This document shows, in pieces, positions 1-9,217 of a DNA stretch of 64,000 nt; positions within the stretch are counted from its first letter, which is position 1, and each line of letters opens with the position of its first letter. The notes below the pieces were generated by a model. The model was not told the origin of the DNA, did no database searches, and worked only from the letters and a program-made list of their open reading frames with translations. This stretch comes from Lachnospiraceae bacterium (GTDB lineage Bacteria > Bacillota > Clostridia > Lachnospirales > Lachnospiraceae). The DNA lies in contig JAILOV010000034.1 of NCBI GenBank assembly GCA_024690605.1, forward strand, positions 56,760 to 120,759, given 5' to 3'. A program made the position numbers and the translations under genes.

Positions 1-201
1 AGCATCGGTTTCGCACGGCAGCTGGAGCAGAAACAGGCCTATATCGTGGAACTGGAAACGCAGATCGAAGCGGAAAGGGAACGGGCCGAAGAGATCGAGG
101 AATACAAGAAATACACGCAGACCCGCGGCTATATGGAAAAGGTCGCCAAGGAGAAACTGGGTCTGATCTATGAAGGAGAGATCGTGTTCAAGCACGAGTA
201 A
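1..201 (+). CDS. divIC: DivIC/FtsL-type septum formation initiator, 3' fragment
   Basis: Only the last 66 codons are present; the start and the expected membrane helix lie left of the window. What is seen is a charged heptad-rich segment (QLEQKQAYIVELETQIEA) followed by the typical DivIC ending, in which a tyrosine-rich stretch leads into YMEKVAKEKLGLIYEGEIVF. Family members are small bitopic division proteins whose extracytoplasmic coiled coil pairs with FtsL. Location immediately before tilS-hpt-ftsH is the usual Bacillota order and supports the call. A terminator-like hairpin follows the stop codon. Confidence 0.8.
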   Translation, partial: SIGFARQLEQKQAYIVELETQIEAERERAEEIEEYKKYTQTRGYMEKVAKEKLGLIYEGEIVFKHE

Positions 202-222
202 AGCCAGGAGAGGATGCGCAGG

Positions 223-258
223 GGCGCGGCACAAAGCCGCGCCTTTTGCGTTTTTGTA
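223..258 (+). terminator. Hairpin with T-run between divIC and tilS
   Basis: GGCGCGGC (223-230) pairs perfectly with GCCGCGCC (236-243) across an ACAAA loop, followed by TTTTGCGTTTTT. It ends only 15 bases before the tilS start, so it may act as a full or partial terminator and lower tilS expression relative to divIC. Confidence 0.75.
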
Positions 259-272
259 TACCGGGAGAACAC

Positions 273-1679
273 ATGGACGGACTGGAAGAACGGGTTTATG
301 AGGTCATCCGCAAAGAGCATATGATCGAGCCGGGCGAACGGGTGCTGGTCGGTGTGTCCGGCGGTGCGGATTCGGTCTGTCTTTTTTCGGTACTGCTTGC
401 ATTGAAACAGAGACTGTCCTGTTCCCTGACTGTTGTTCATGTCAATCACGGCATGCGCCCGGCAGCGGCAGCCGAGGAGATGTTTGTCGAACGGCTGGCC
501 GCGGAACGCGGGGTGCCGTTTCTTGCCGCACATATCGATGTGCCCGCCCGCCGGAAAAGGGAGAAACGCTCACCGGAGGATGCGGCCAGACAGGGTCGTT
601 ATGAGGCTTTCGCGCGCATCATGCGCGAGACCGGCGCAGACAGACTGGCGCTTGCCCACAATCGGGAGGATCAGGCCGAAACCGTTCTGTTTAAACTGTT
701 CCGCGGTACCGGTCTGCGCGGATTTGCCGGCATGGAAGCCGTGCGGCCTGCCGGAGAAGAAGGGGACCCCTTTGCGCTCCCGCTGATCCGGCCGCTCCTG
801 TACACGTCGCGCCGGGAGATCGAGGCATATCTGTCCCGAAAGGGTCTGGAACACATGGAGGACGATTCCAACGCGAGTGATGCCTATGCGAGAAACCGCA
901 TCCGCAGACATCTGCTTCCCTATGCCGAGGAGGAGATCCATGCACAGGCGGCCGGACATCTGGCCGCAGCCGCGGCGCATGCGCGGGAGGCACTGGTCTA
1001 TATCGAAGGGGAAGCGGAGAAACGATACAGGGAGATCCTTTGCGGGAAGGAACTGGATGTGACGGCTCTGAACGGAGAACCGGCGGTGATAAAAAAGGAG
1101 ATCCTGTTCCGTGCGCTCCGGGATGCGGGTGTGCACGGTGAGATCGGACAGGCGCATACGGAAGCGCTCCTGAAGCTGATCTCCTCGACGGAAGGTTCCC
1201 GGCGGATCGCTCTGCCGGGCGGGTTTGCCGCCGAAAGGACCTATGACCGGCTGCGGATCATCAGGGAAGAGAAGGAGGTGCAGTCTGCAGAGCGGATCAC
1301 GCTGACCGACGGGGCACAGACCGTTGCACTCCCGGGTGTGGGACGTGTGATCGTCACGCTTTCGGATCGCGGGGACGGGCAGGAAATTCCCGCGGATTTC
1401 TATACAAAATGGTTTGATTCTGATAAAATAAAACAGTCTTTGTGCTTCAGGAGGAGACGGCAGGGCGACTGGATCGACGTCGGAAACGGCCGGAAATCGC
1501 TGAAAAAGGAGATGATCGACCGGAAGATCCCCGCGGCCCGCAGGGACGGTCTGTGGCTTTTGGCAGCGGGCGATGAGATCCTGTGGATCGTGGGCGATCG
1601 TCGGTGCGAAGCATACAGGATCACGGACAGCACGCAGCACATCCTGAAAATGACATTTATCGGGGATCAGACGGTATAG
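273..1679 (+). CDS. tilS: tRNA(Ile)-lysidine synthetase TilS
   Basis: TilS uses ATP to attach lysine to C34 of the CAU-anticodon tRNA-Ile, changing decoding from AUG to AUA. The 468-residue product matches the family length. The N-terminal PP-loop ATPase motif SGGADS is at residues 29-34. Further along are the conserved ALAHNREDQAETVLF and RGTGLRGFAGM segments and a C-terminal domain containing the KKEMIDRKIP segment. The ATG at 273 is preferred over an in-frame ATG at 246 because 246 falls inside the preceding terminator hairpin and GGGAG sits just before 273. hpt follows after 24 bases, the common Bacillota pairing. Confidence 0.95.
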   Translation: MDGLEERVYEVIRKEHMIEPGERVLVGVSGGADSVCLFSVLLALKQRLSCSLTVVHVNHGMRPAAAAEEMFVERLAAERGVPFLAAHIDVPARRKREKRSPEDAARQGRYEAFARIMRETGADRLALAHNREDQAETVLFKLFRGTGLRGFAGMEAVRPAGEEGDPFALPLIRPLLYTSRREIEAYLSRKGLEHMEDDSNASDAYARNRIRRHLLPYAEEEIHAQAAGHLAAAAAHAREALVYIEGEAEKRYREILCGKELDVTALNGEPAVIKKEILFRALRDAGVHGEIGQAHTEALLKLISSTEGSRRIALPGGFAAERTYDRLRIIREEKEVQSAERITLTDGAQTVALPGVGRVIVTLSDRGDGQEIPADFYTKWFDSDKIKQSLCFRRRRQGDWIDVGNGRKSLKKEMIDRKIPAARRDGLWLLAAGDEILWIVGDRRCEAYRITDSTQHILKMTFIGDQTV

Positions 1680-1703
1680 CGCGCAGGCAGAGGAGGTTAT
1701 CAT

Positions 1704-2228
1704 ATGGCAGAACGAGTGGCGGTCATGTTTACCGAGGAGCAGGTCGATGCCCGCATCCGCGAGCTGGGAGCGCAGATCAGCCGGGATTATGAGGGGAAGA
1801 CGATCCACCTGATCTGCGTGCTGAAGGGCGGCAGTTTTTATCTCTGCGAGCTGGCCAAGAGGATCACGGTTCCCGTGACGCTCGATTTCATGTCGGTCTC
1901 CAGTTACGGTTCGAGCACAAAATCGAGCGGTGTCGTGCGCATCGTCAAGGATCTGGATCAGTCGATCGAGGGTCGTGACGTGCTGGTGGTCGAGGATATC
2001 GTCGATTCCGGGCGCACGCTTTCCTATCTGCTCCCGCTGATGAAGGACAGAGGTCCGGCCAGTGTGAAACTGACGACACTTCTGGACAAGCCGGACCGGA
2101 GAGAGACGGATGTGCACGTGGATTATACGGGGTTTGCCATTCCGGACAAATTCGTGGTGGGCTACGGTCTGGATTATGATCAGAAATACCGGAATCTCCC
2201 TTTTATCGGCGAGATGATCTTTGAGTAG
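1704..2228 (+). CDS. hpt: Hypoxanthine phosphoribosyltransferase
   Basis: This purine-salvage enzyme joins hypoxanthine or guanine to PRPP to give IMP or GMP. The 174 residues match the usual 175-180. The PRPP-binding motif VLVVEDIVDSGRTL is intact with both acidic residues, and the flexible-loop segment SVSSYGSSTKSSG is present. A strong AGGAGG lies about 8 bases before the ATG. It sits between tilS and ftsH, and ftsH begins 9 bases after its stop, so the three are probably one operon. Confidence 0.96.
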   Translation: MAERVAVMFTEEQVDARIRELGAQISRDYEGKTIHLICVLKGGSFYLCELAKRITVPVTLDFMSVSSYGSSTKSSGVVRIVKDLDQSIEGRDVLVVEDIVDSGRTLSYLLPLMKDRGPASVKLTTLLDKPDRRETDVHVDYTGFAIPDKFVVGYGLDYDQKYRNLPFIGEMIFE

Positions 2229-2237
2229 AGGTAATCC

Positions 2238-4085
2238 GTGAACAATAACAATCGCGAACGCAGTTTTTCATTCTATTTCTGGATCGTACTGATCTTTGTC
2301 GTGCTGGTTGTCTTTCTGGAGTATAACCGCGGCAGATCGGCGACGGCGGATGCGGAAGCCTATACGATCGGTGCGATGACGGAGGATCTTGAGCAGGGAC
2401 TGGTCGCCGGAGCGGTGATCATACCGAACCGGGAGACGCCGACCGGATCCGTGCGCGTGGCGCTGCGCGGAGGCACACAGCGGACACTTTATGTCACCGA
2501 TGTGGCTGAGGCGGAACGGATCCTGCGCGAGCACTATGTGGATCCCGAAGTGCGCGATGTCGCACCGGAAGGGTTCAACCTGATGACCTGGCTTCCCGTG
2601 CTCCTGATGATCATTTTCTGTGTCTTTTTCTTCGTGATGATGAACAATGCCCAGTCGATGGGCGGCGGCGGTGCCCGGATGATGAATTTCGGACGCAGCA
2701 GAGCCAAACGTTCCGGACCGGAGGACAACAAGACGACGATGAAGGATGTCGCCGGCCTCAGGGAAGAAAAGGAACAGATGGAGGAGATCGTCACCTTCCT
2801 GAAGGATCCGGAGCGATTCACCAGAGTCGGTGCCAGGATCCCCAAGGGCATCCTGCTGGAGGGAGCACCCGGTACCGGCAAGACGCTGCTTGCCAAGGCG
2901 ATCGCGGGCGAAGCCGGTGTGCCGTTCTTTTCGATCTCCGGTTCCGATTTTGTCGAGATGTTCGTCGGTGTCGGTGCATCCCGTGTGCGGGATCTCTTTG
3001 CCGAGGCCAAGATGAGCGCACCCTGCATCGTGTTCATCGATGAGATCGATGCCGTCGCGAGAAGGCGCGGCACCGGTATGGGCGGCGGACATGATGAGCG
3101 CGAGCAGACACTGAATCAGCTGCTTGTCGAGATGGACGGTTTTGCCACGAATGAGGGCATCATCGTGATGGCGGCGACCAACCGCGTGGACATCCTGGAT
3201 CCCGCGATCCTGCGTCCCGGCCGTTTTGACCGCAAGATCACCGTTTCGCGTCCGGATATCGGCGGCCGCGAAGAGATCCTCAAGGTACACGCGGACGGCA
3301 AGCCCCTGGCGGAGGATGTCGATCTGAAGCAGATCGCGCAGACGACGGCGGGATTTACCGGCGCGGATCTGGAAAACCTGCTCAATGAATCGGCGATCCG
3401 CGCCGCCATGAAGGATCGGACATTCATCAATCAGACGGATATCAAGGAGGCGTTCGTGCAGGTCGGGATCGGCACGGAGAAGCACAGCCGCGTGATCTCG
3501 GACGAGGAAAAGAGGATCACGGCCTATCACGAGTCGGGACATGCGATCCTGTTCCATGTGCTGCCGCATGTGGGACCGGTCTATACGGTTTCGGTGATCC
3601 CCACGGGAGCCGGCGCCGCGGGCTACACGATGCCGCTGCCGGAAAAGGATGAGATGTTCCTGACCAAACAGAAGATGCTGGAGGAGATCATGGTGTCTCT
3701 GGGCGGACGCATTGCGGAGGAACTGATCTTCGGCAGCGACGATATCACGACGGGCGCGAGTGCCGATATCAAAAAGGCCACATCGGAAGCCAGGCGGATG
3801 GTCACCCGTTACGGCATGAGCGAGAACATCGGTGTCATCAGCTACGAAGAGGAAGAAGACGACGTCTTTATCGGCTATGATCTGGGACACCGCCACAAGC
3901 ACAGCGAGCAGATGGCGGGTGAGATCGACAGAGAGGTCAAGGAGATCATCGATTCCTGCTACCAGAAGGCCAGAGAGATCATCCAGAAGAACATCGATGT
4001 GCTGCACGCGGCCGCAGGGCTGCTGATGGAAAAAGAAAAGATCTCCAGAGAAGAGTTTGAAGCGCTGTTCCCCGCAGGGACGTGA
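2238..4085 (+). CDS. ftsH: ATP-dependent zinc metalloprotease FtsH
   Basis: FtsH is a membrane-anchored hexameric AAA+ protease that extracts and degrades membrane and short-lived soluble proteins. In 615 residues the order is TM helix (about 11-28), small extracytoplasmic domain, second TM helix (about 112-135), and AAA module with Walker A GAPGTGKT at 209-216. Walker B FIDEID and the second region of homology ending RPGRFDR follow, then the M41 protease domain with the zinc motif HESGH at 431-435. The start is GTG with GAGGT upstream, the only good start near the first TM helix. All catalytic residues appear intact. HflK and HflC, known FtsH partners in enterobacteria, are encoded about 10 kb downstream. 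Confidence 0.97.
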   Translation: MNNNNRERSFSFYFWIVLIFVVLVVFLEYNRGRSATADAEAYTIGAMTEDLEQGLVAGAVIIPNRETPTGSVRVALRGGTQRTLYVTDVAEAERILREHYVDPEVRDVAPEGFNLMTWLPVLLMIIFCVFFFVMMNNAQSMGGGGARMMNFGRSRAKRSGPEDNKTTMKDVAGLREEKEQMEEIVTFLKDPERFTRVGARIPKGILLEGAPGTGKTLLAKAIAGEAGVPFFSISGSDFVEMFVGVGASRVRDLFAEAKMSAPCIVFIDEIDAVARRRGTGMGGGHDEREQTLNQLLVEMDGFATNEGIIVMAATNRVDILDPAILRPGRFDRKITVSRPDIGGREEILKVHADGKPLAEDVDLKQIAQTTAGFTGADLENLLNESAIRAAMKDRTFINQTDIKEAFVQVGIGTEKHSRVISDEEKRITAYHESGHAILFHVLPHVGPVYTVSVIPTGAGAAGYTMPLPEKDEMFLTKQKMLEEIMVSLGGRIAEELIFGSDDITTGASADIKKATSEARRMVTRYGMSENIGVISYEEEEDDVFIGYDLGHRHKHSEQMAGEIDREVKEIIDSCYQKAREIIQKNIDVLHAAAGLLMEKEKISREEFEALFPAGT

Positions 4086-4103
4086 CGACAGGAGAGAACA
4101 GGG

Positions 4104-6242
4104 ATGTTTGATATCAGGGAGATCTTCCATGATATGACCGCGCAGTTCCTCGAACCGGCTCAGGCCGATCCCGGGGAAACGGTGGAGATCACCCTTCGGA
4201 CGGGGGAGGATCTGGAATCGGGGTCGGTCGACCTGATCCGGTGTGTCACGGAAAACGCGGATGAAGGCGATGTGATCTATGTCCGCAAATCCATGCGGCG
4301 GGAAAGGGAAGCGGTCAACGGCTTTTATCTCTGGCACGCCGCATTGCAGCTTTCGGAAGAACCGGTCTTCTATTTCTTTGAAATACGGACATCAATGCAG
4401 AAGATCGTTTATGACCGGCTGGGTGCCTCCTTCGGAGAGAGACCGCCGGTCTTTTTCCGTATGATCCCCGGTTTCCGCACACCCGCCTGGGCGGAGGGTG
4501 CCGTGATGTATCAGATCTTTACCGACCGCTTCTGCAACGGTGATCATTCCAACGATGTGCTCTCCGACGAATACAGCTATAACGGGGCACATTCGGTTCG
4601 GATCACCGACTGGTCAAGAGTTCCGTCGGCGGATGGCGGTGACATCCGCGAGTTTTACGGGGGTGATCTGCAGGGGATCATCGACAGGCTGGATTATCTT
4701 AAGGAGCTGGGGATCGAAGCGATCTATCTGAATCCGATCTTCTGCTCTCCGTCGACACACAAGTATGACACGCAGGACTATGAGCATATCGATCCGCATT
4801 TCGGACGGCTGGTCGCCGATCACGGCGCGCTTCTTGCCCGGGAGAATCAGGATAACGCCGGGGCGGAGCGCTATATCACGCGCATCTCCTCCGTGGAGAA
4901 CCTGGAGGCGAGCGACGCGCTGTTTGCGCTCCTCGTGAAAAAGGCGCATGAGCACGGTATCCGCGTGATCATTGACGGCGTGTTCAACCACTGCGGCTCG
5001 TTTAACAAGTGGATGGACCGCGAGCGGATCTATGAGCGCGCGGAAGGCTATGAAAAGGGCGCCTATGTGGATGAGAAGAGCCCTTATCACGATTATTTCA
5101 CCTTCCGGGACGGAAGCTGGCCGTATAATGCGCACTACGACGGCTGGTGGAACTATGACACACTGCCGAAACTGAATTATGAAGGCTCCGAGGAACTCGT
5201 CAAACGGATCCTCGCGATCGCGAAGAAGTGGGTGTCGGCGCCTTATCATGCGGACGGCTGGCGTCTCGATGTGGCGGCGGATCTGGGACACAGCGCGGCG
5301 TTCAATCACGATTTCTGGAGGCGGTTCCGCAAGGCCGTCAAAGAAGCCAATCCGGAGGCGGTGATCATCGCGGAACACTATGGCGATGCCGGTCCGTGGC
5401 TTTCCGGCGGGGAATGGGATTCCGTGATGAACTACGACGCCTTTATGGAGCCGGTCAGCTGGTTCTTTACCGGGATGGAGAAGCACAGCGATGCCTTCGA
5501 ACCGGGCGCCATCGGCAATGAAGAGCGCTTCTGGGAGATGATCGACGGCAATGCCGCGCGCAATTTTCCGCAGGGCTCTCTGTTCATGGCGATGAATGAG
5601 CTGTCCAATCATGATCATTCCCGTTTTCTCACCAGGACGAACGGCAAGGTCGGCCGGAGTGCGGTGCTTGGTGCTGCGGCCGCGTCCGAGGATATCAATC
5701 CGGCCGTATTCCGTGAGGCGGTGCTCCTGCAGATGACCTGGCCGGGGGCACCGACGGTGTACTATGGCGATGAGGCGGGTGTCTGCGGGTTTACCGATCC
5801 GGATAACCGGCGCACCTATCCCTGGGGAGCGGAGGACGCAGGTCTGCTTGCTTTTCACAGGGACGTGATCCGGCTGCACAGGGAGAATGCGGAGCTGCGG
5901 CACGGGTCCCTTCTCCGGCTCGGTTCGCAGCGAGGTGTGATCGCCTACGGGCGGTTCCTTAAGGATCAGGCCTGTGTGGTGCTCATCAACCGCAATGATT
6001 ACACCGTGACGGATGATTATGATGTGCATCTGCTGGGGATACCGGTCAATGCCGTGGTCAGGCAGCTGATCATGACCGGATCGTCCGGGTATCACACTTC
6101 CGCGGAGGAACGCTTTGTCAAGAGCGGGATACTCACCGTGACTCTGGCACACAACACGGGTATGGTCTTCAAGTACGCAGGCGGCATGAAACGGGACGCG
6201 GAAAACTTCCGCGCACACGCACGGTTTTTGGCTTTTGAATGA
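4104..6242 (+). CDS. GH13 alpha-glycosidase (neopullulanase/cyclomaltodextrinase-like)
   Basis: This is an alpha-amylase-superfamily enzyme of 712 residues acting on alpha-glucans. All four GH13 conserved regions are visible: DGVFNH (I), GWRLDVAAD with the nucleophile Asp (II), IIAEHYGD with the acid/base Glu (III) and LSNHDHSRF with the third Asp (IV). A roughly 130-residue N-terminal beta-rich domain precedes the barrel, as in neopullulanases and maltogenic amylases (N domain or CBM34-like). There is no signal peptide, so it is probably cytoplasmic and acts on imported malto-oligosaccharides or glycogen. It follows ftsH by 18 bases and may be read through from it. Exact substrate specificity cannot be set. 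Confidence 0.9.
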   Translation: MFDIREIFHDMTAQFLEPAQADPGETVEITLRTGEDLESGSVDLIRCVTENADEGDVIYVRKSMRREREAVNGFYLWHAALQLSEEPVFYFFEIRTSMQKIVYDRLGASFGERPPVFFRMIPGFRTPAWAEGAVMYQIFTDRFCNGDHSNDVLSDEYSYNGAHSVRITDWSRVPSADGGDIREFYGGDLQGIIDRLDYLKELGIEAIYLNPIFCSPSTHKYDTQDYEHIDPHFGRLVADHGALLARENQDNAGAERYITRISSVENLEASDALFALLVKKAHEHGIRVIIDGVFNHCGSFNKWMDRERIYERAEGYEKGAYVDEKSPYHDYFTFRDGSWPYNAHYDGWWNYDTLPKLNYEGSEELVKRILAIAKKWVSAPYHADGWRLDVAADLGHSAAFNHDFWRRFRKAVKEANPEAVIIAEHYGDAGPWLSGGEWDSVMNYDAFMEPVSWFFTGMEKHSDAFEPGAIGNEERFWEMIDGNAARNFPQGSLFMAMNELSNHDHSRFLTRTNGKVGRSAVLGAAAASEDINPAVFREAVLLQMTWPGAPTVYYGDEAGVCGFTDPDNRRTYPWGAEDAGLLAFHRDVIRLHRENAELRHGSLLRLGSQRGVIAYGRFLKDQACVVLINRNDYTVTDDYDVHLLGIPVNAVVRQLIMTGSSGYHTSAEERFVKSGILTVTLAHNTGMVFKYAGGMKRDAENFRAHARFLAFE

Positions 6243-6250
6243 AATAATGG

Positions 6251-6279
6251 TTGTTGCCCGGTGATAACCGGAGTATAAT
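6251..6279 (+). promoter_or_regulatory. Sigma-A type promoter for fba
   Basis: TTGTTG (6251-6256), a 17-base spacer and a perfect TATAAT (6274-6279) lie about 48 bases before the fba start. The spacer contains the inverted repeat CCGGTGATAACCGG (6258-6271), which could be an operator or chance. Confidence 0.65.
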
Positions 6280-6326
6280 AGAACACGTTCAATATTGTTT
6301 TGTTTCAAAGAAAGGACGGTATCATT

Positions 6327-7295
6327 ATGGCGTTAGTAACCACAAAGGACATGTTCGCCAAGGCCTATGACGGCGGATACGCGATCGGCGCATTCAATGT
6401 CAACAACATGGAGATCGTGCAGGGGATCACGGAAGCCGCTTCCGAGCTCAAGAGCCCGGTTATCCTTCAGGTGTCCAAGGGTGCGAGAGCCTATGCGAAT
6501 CATAAATATCTGGTGGCCATGGTGAATGCGGCGGTGGAGCTCTATCCGGAGATCCCGATCGCGCTGCATCTGGATCACGGTGACACCTTTGAACTCTGCA
6601 AGGACTGCATTGACGGCGGGTTCACTTCGGTCATGATTGATGCTTCCTCCAAGAGCTTTGAGGACAACATCGCTCTGACGAAGCAGGTCGTGGAATATGC
6701 GCACGATCACGGCGTTGTGGTTGAGGCCGAGCTGGGCACGCTCGCAGGAATCGAGGACGAGGTCGTCGTTGAGGCCGGCAAGGAGAGCTACACCCGCCCG
6801 GAAGAGGTCGAGGAGTTCGTGTCCAGGACCGGCTGCGATTCCCTGGCGATCGCCATCGGCACCTCTCACGGCGCATACAAGTTCACCGCGGCACAGTGCA
6901 CGAGAAACGCTGACGGCGTGCTGGTGCCCCCGCCGCTCCGCTTTGATGTGCTCGAGGAGTGCATCAAGCGCCTGCCGGGCTTCCCGATCGTGCTTCACGG
7001 TTCTTCTTCCGTTCCGCAGGAGTTTGTCAAGATGGTCAACCAGTACGGCGGCAACATGCCCGATGCGGTCGGCATTCCGGAAGAGCAGCTCCGCAAGGCC
7101 GCGACACTGGCGGTCTGCAAGATCAACATCGATTCCGACATCCGTCTGGCGATGACCGGCAACATCCGCAAGTATTTCGCGGAGCATCCGGATCACTTCG
7201 ATCCCAGACAGTATCTGAAGCCCGCCCGTCAGGCGGTCAAGGACATGGTCTCGCACAAGATCAAGAATGTCCTTGGTTCGGACGGCAAGGCCTGA
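6327..7295 (+). CDS. fba: Class II fructose-bisphosphate aldolase
   Basis: This zinc-dependent glycolytic aldolase interconverts fructose 1,6-bisphosphate with DHAP and glyceraldehyde 3-phosphate. The 322 residues contain the class II signatures: LHLDHGDTFE with the catalytic Asp and zinc His, VEAELGTLAGIED, GTSHGAYKF and VLHGSSSVP with further zinc His residues, and the phosphate-binding INIDSD. The ATG at 6327 directly precedes ALVTTKDMFAKAYDGGYAIG, the usual N-terminus; an upstream in-frame ATG at 6300 has no support. It has its own promoter and a terminator after it, so it is likely monocistronic. Confidence 0.96.
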   Translation: MALVTTKDMFAKAYDGGYAIGAFNVNNMEIVQGITEAASELKSPVILQVSKGARAYANHKYLVAMVNAAVELYPEIPIALHLDHGDTFELCKDCIDGGFTSVMIDASSKSFEDNIALTKQVVEYAHDHGVVVEAELGTLAGIEDEVVVEAGKESYTRPEEVEEFVSRTGCDSLAIAIGTSHGAYKFTAAQCTRNADGVLVPPPLRFDVLEECIKRLPGFPIVLHGSSSVPQEFVKMVNQYGGNMPDAVGIPEEQLRKAATLAVCKINIDSDIRLAMTGNIRKYFAEHPDHFDPRQYLKPARQAVKDMVSHKIKNVLGSDGKA

Positions 7296-7332
7296 TCGAC
7301 CGGACAGCGGATCAGTTGTTCTGACATCATCG

Positions 7333-7367
7333 GAGCGCCGGCGGACAAAACTGCCGGCGCTCTTGTG
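7333..7367 (+). terminator. Rho-independent terminator after fba
   Basis: GAGCGCCGGC (7333-7342) pairs perfectly with GCCGGCGCTC (7353-7362) across a 10-base loop, followed by a short T-rich TTGTG. The T-run is poor, so termination may be incomplete before greA. Confidence 0.65.
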
Positions 7368-7386
7368 CAAAAACGGGAACCGGATC

Positions 7387-7890
7387 ATGAATGACCAGCT
7401 GACACAAAAAGATATCGAGGATATGGAAAAGGAGATCGAACACCGCAAGGTGGTCGTGCGCAAGGAGCTTCTCGAGCATGTCAAGGAAGCGCGCGCGCAG
7501 GGGGATCTCTCAGAGAATTTCGAGTATTACGCGGCCAAAAAGGCCAAGAACGAAAACGAGAGCCGCATCCGCTTTCTGGAGCGGACGATCCGTACCGCAC
7601 GCATTGTGGAGGATCACACAGCCGAGGATCAGGCGGGACTGAACAAAACGGTCACCGTCCGGATGCTCGATGATAACTGCGAGGAGACCTATAAGATCGT
7701 GACAACGCTCAGGGGAGATTCCCTGAAGGGGCGCATATCGATCGAATCGCCGCTCGGCAAGGCGCTGCTGAACCATCGCGCGGGAGACAGGGTGACGGTT
7801 CAGGTCAACAAAGACATCAGTTACGATGTCGAGATCCTGAAGGTAGAGAACACAGGCTTATCCGAAGAGGATGAGATCCGGAAATTCTGA
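7387..7890 (+). CDS. greA: Transcription elongation factor GreA
   Basis: GreA enters the RNA polymerase secondary channel and stimulates cleavage of backtracked RNA. The 167 residues are close to the family's usual 158. An N-terminal antiparallel coiled coil carries the acidic tip motif GDLSENFEYYAAK, whose Asp and Glu hold the catalytic Mg ion; the C-terminal FKBP-like domain includes ISIESPLGKALLNHRAGD. The start at 7387 gives the standard N-terminus; the ribosome site before it is weak. It follows the fba terminator by about 20 bases, and no separate promoter is clear. Confidence 0.95.
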   Translation: MNDQLTQKDIEDMEKEIEHRKVVVRKELLEHVKEARAQGDLSENFEYYAAKKAKNENESRIRFLERTIRTARIVEDHTAEDQAGLNKTVTVRMLDDNCEETYKIVTTLRGDSLKGRISIESPLGKALLNHRAGDRVTVQVNKDISYDVEILKVENTGLSEEDEIRKF

Positions 7891-7979
7891 AACGATTGGT
7901 GCAAAGTCTGTCTGATCGCCGGCTGTTCCCGGAAGGAACCGGATGATCACGCGCAGAGAGCGCCGGAAAGGTTGTGAAG

Positions 7980-8513
7980 ATGGCAAACGAATACGAATAT
8001 CATGTTTTTCAGCCGATCACGACGGAACAGTACCAGGAGAGCGTCTACAAAGCGATCGGCAAAAACTGGGCGCTGCTGACCTCCGGGACGAAGGAAAAGG
8101 CGAACGCCATGACGGTGTCGTGGGGCGGTGTCGGTGTTCTCTGGAACAAGGATGTCGTCTTTGTCTTTGTGCGCAATTCGCGCTACACCAAGGAGCTGCT
8201 GGATTCCTCCGGTGTCTTCTCTCTCTCGTTCCTTGATCATGAGACCTACAGCAGGGAATACAAGTTCATGGGAGCGGCATCCGGCAGGAACGAGGACAAG
8301 ATCGCGGCGGCGAGACTTCATGTTGCGGCCAATCTCGGGGTGCCCTACATCGATGAGGCGGCGACCGTGATCCTCTGCACTTCCCTCTTTAAGCAGGAAC
8401 TGACCACGGACGCGGCGCATTTTCTCGTTCCGGGTCTCGACCAGAAGTTTTATGCCGACGGCGATCTCCATAACCTCTATGTCGGCGAAGTCGTGAAGAT
8501 CATGTGCAGATGA
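7980..8513 (+). CDS. Flavin reductase-like FMN-binding split-barrel protein
   Basis: The 177-residue product belongs to the flavin-reductase-like family. The conserved FMN-pocket region is seen as NAMTVSWGGVGVLWNKDVVFVF and NSRYTKELLDSSGVFSLSF. Members bind FMN and reduce flavin or act as flavoprotein oxidoreductases; the partner is unknown. The ATG at 7980 is chosen because GGAAAGG lies about 9 bases upstream; an in-frame GTG at 7974 is too close to it. The stop overlaps the next start as ATGA, so the two genes are translationally coupled. Confidence 0.8.
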   Translation: MANEYEYHVFQPITTEQYQESVYKAIGKNWALLTSGTKEKANAMTVSWGGVGVLWNKDVVFVFVRNSRYTKELLDSSGVFSLSFLDHETYSREYKFMGAASGRNEDKIAAARLHVAANLGVPYIDEAATVILCTSLFKQELTTDAAHFLVPGLDQKFYADGDLHNLYVGEVVKIMCR

Positions 8514-9217
8514 ATCTCACCGCCATCACGGATTTCATTTTTGTTGAGGATGAACCGGCTCCCGCGGACGTGATCCTTGTCTGCGGCTCCGCGCGGACGG
8601 AGCCGGCACGGCGGGCGGCTGCGCTCTACCGTCAGGGATTCTCCGCCCGGGTTCTGCCGACCGGCCGGTTCGGCGAGCGCTATGCCGATCTCAGGGAGGA
8701 GATGCGCCGTCTGGCCGAGAATGATGGCAGAGATCCGGCACAGGTGTTCGCGGAGATGGAGGAGCAGGCGGAAGCGGCGGGATACCCCGGTTTTCCGGAA
8801 ACGGAATGGGCGTATCAGCGCAACATTCTGGTGTCGGAGGGTGTGCCGGCGCAGGCGATCCTCAGAGAAGACCGATCGGTCAACACCTTTGAAAATGCCG
8901 TCTTTGCGAGAAAACTGCTGGAAGAGACGATGGGGATTCCCGGGCGCATGATCCTCTGCTGTCAGGCATTTCACGCCAGACGGGCGCTCATGACCGTCGG
9001 TTCGGAGTTTCCGGAAACGGAGATCCTGGTCTGTCCCGCGGTGACCCGGGGTATCGCCGCAGACACCTGGGATGCGACGGCGGACGGCTATGACAAGGTC
9101 CTTGACGAAGTGCAGAAATGCGGAGCCTATTTCCGCGGAGACCGGATGTTCCGCGCATGGAAGGACAGGATCCCCGCGTCGGGAGATTTGCATGAAACAG
9201 ACCGATATCCTGAATAA
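8510..9217 (+). CDS. YdcF-like DUF218 protein
   Basis: The 235-residue protein has a DUF218/YdcF fold: an early DVILVCGSA strand-loop, a helix with tandem arginines, and the signature REDRSVNTFENAVFA near the middle. Some YdcF proteins bind S-adenosylmethionine, and others act on envelope precursors; no function is fixed here. There is no TM segment. ATG 8510 overlaps the previous stop by 4 bases. The following gene starts 26 bases before this stop, so expression is tightly coupled to the spermidine-synthase-like gene. Confidence 0.75.
   Translation: MNLTAITDFIFVEDEPAPADVILVCGSARTEPARRAAALYRQGFSARVLPTGRFGERYADLREEMRRLAENDGRDPAQVFAEMEEQAEAAGYPGFPETEWAYQRNILVSEGVPAQAILREDRSVNTFENAVFARKLLEETMGIPGRMILCCQAFHARRALMTVGSEFPETEILVCPAVTRGIAADTWDATADGYDKVLDEVQKCGAYFRGDRMFRAWKDRIPASGDLHETDRYPE

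Noticed and set aside
570..2117. Long antisense open frame (515 codons) opposite tilS and hpt
   Set aside because: High GC makes stop codons rare in the opposite strand. The product has no recognisable motif and tilS/hpt are certain. The same applies to antisense frames at 2268-4337, 4614-6308, 8988-10790, 12471-14234 and 27149-28393.
8986..9217. Possible sequencing frameshift where YdcF and the SpeE-like gene overlap by 26 bases
   Set aside because: Both ends look normal for their families, and short overlaps are common in this window.
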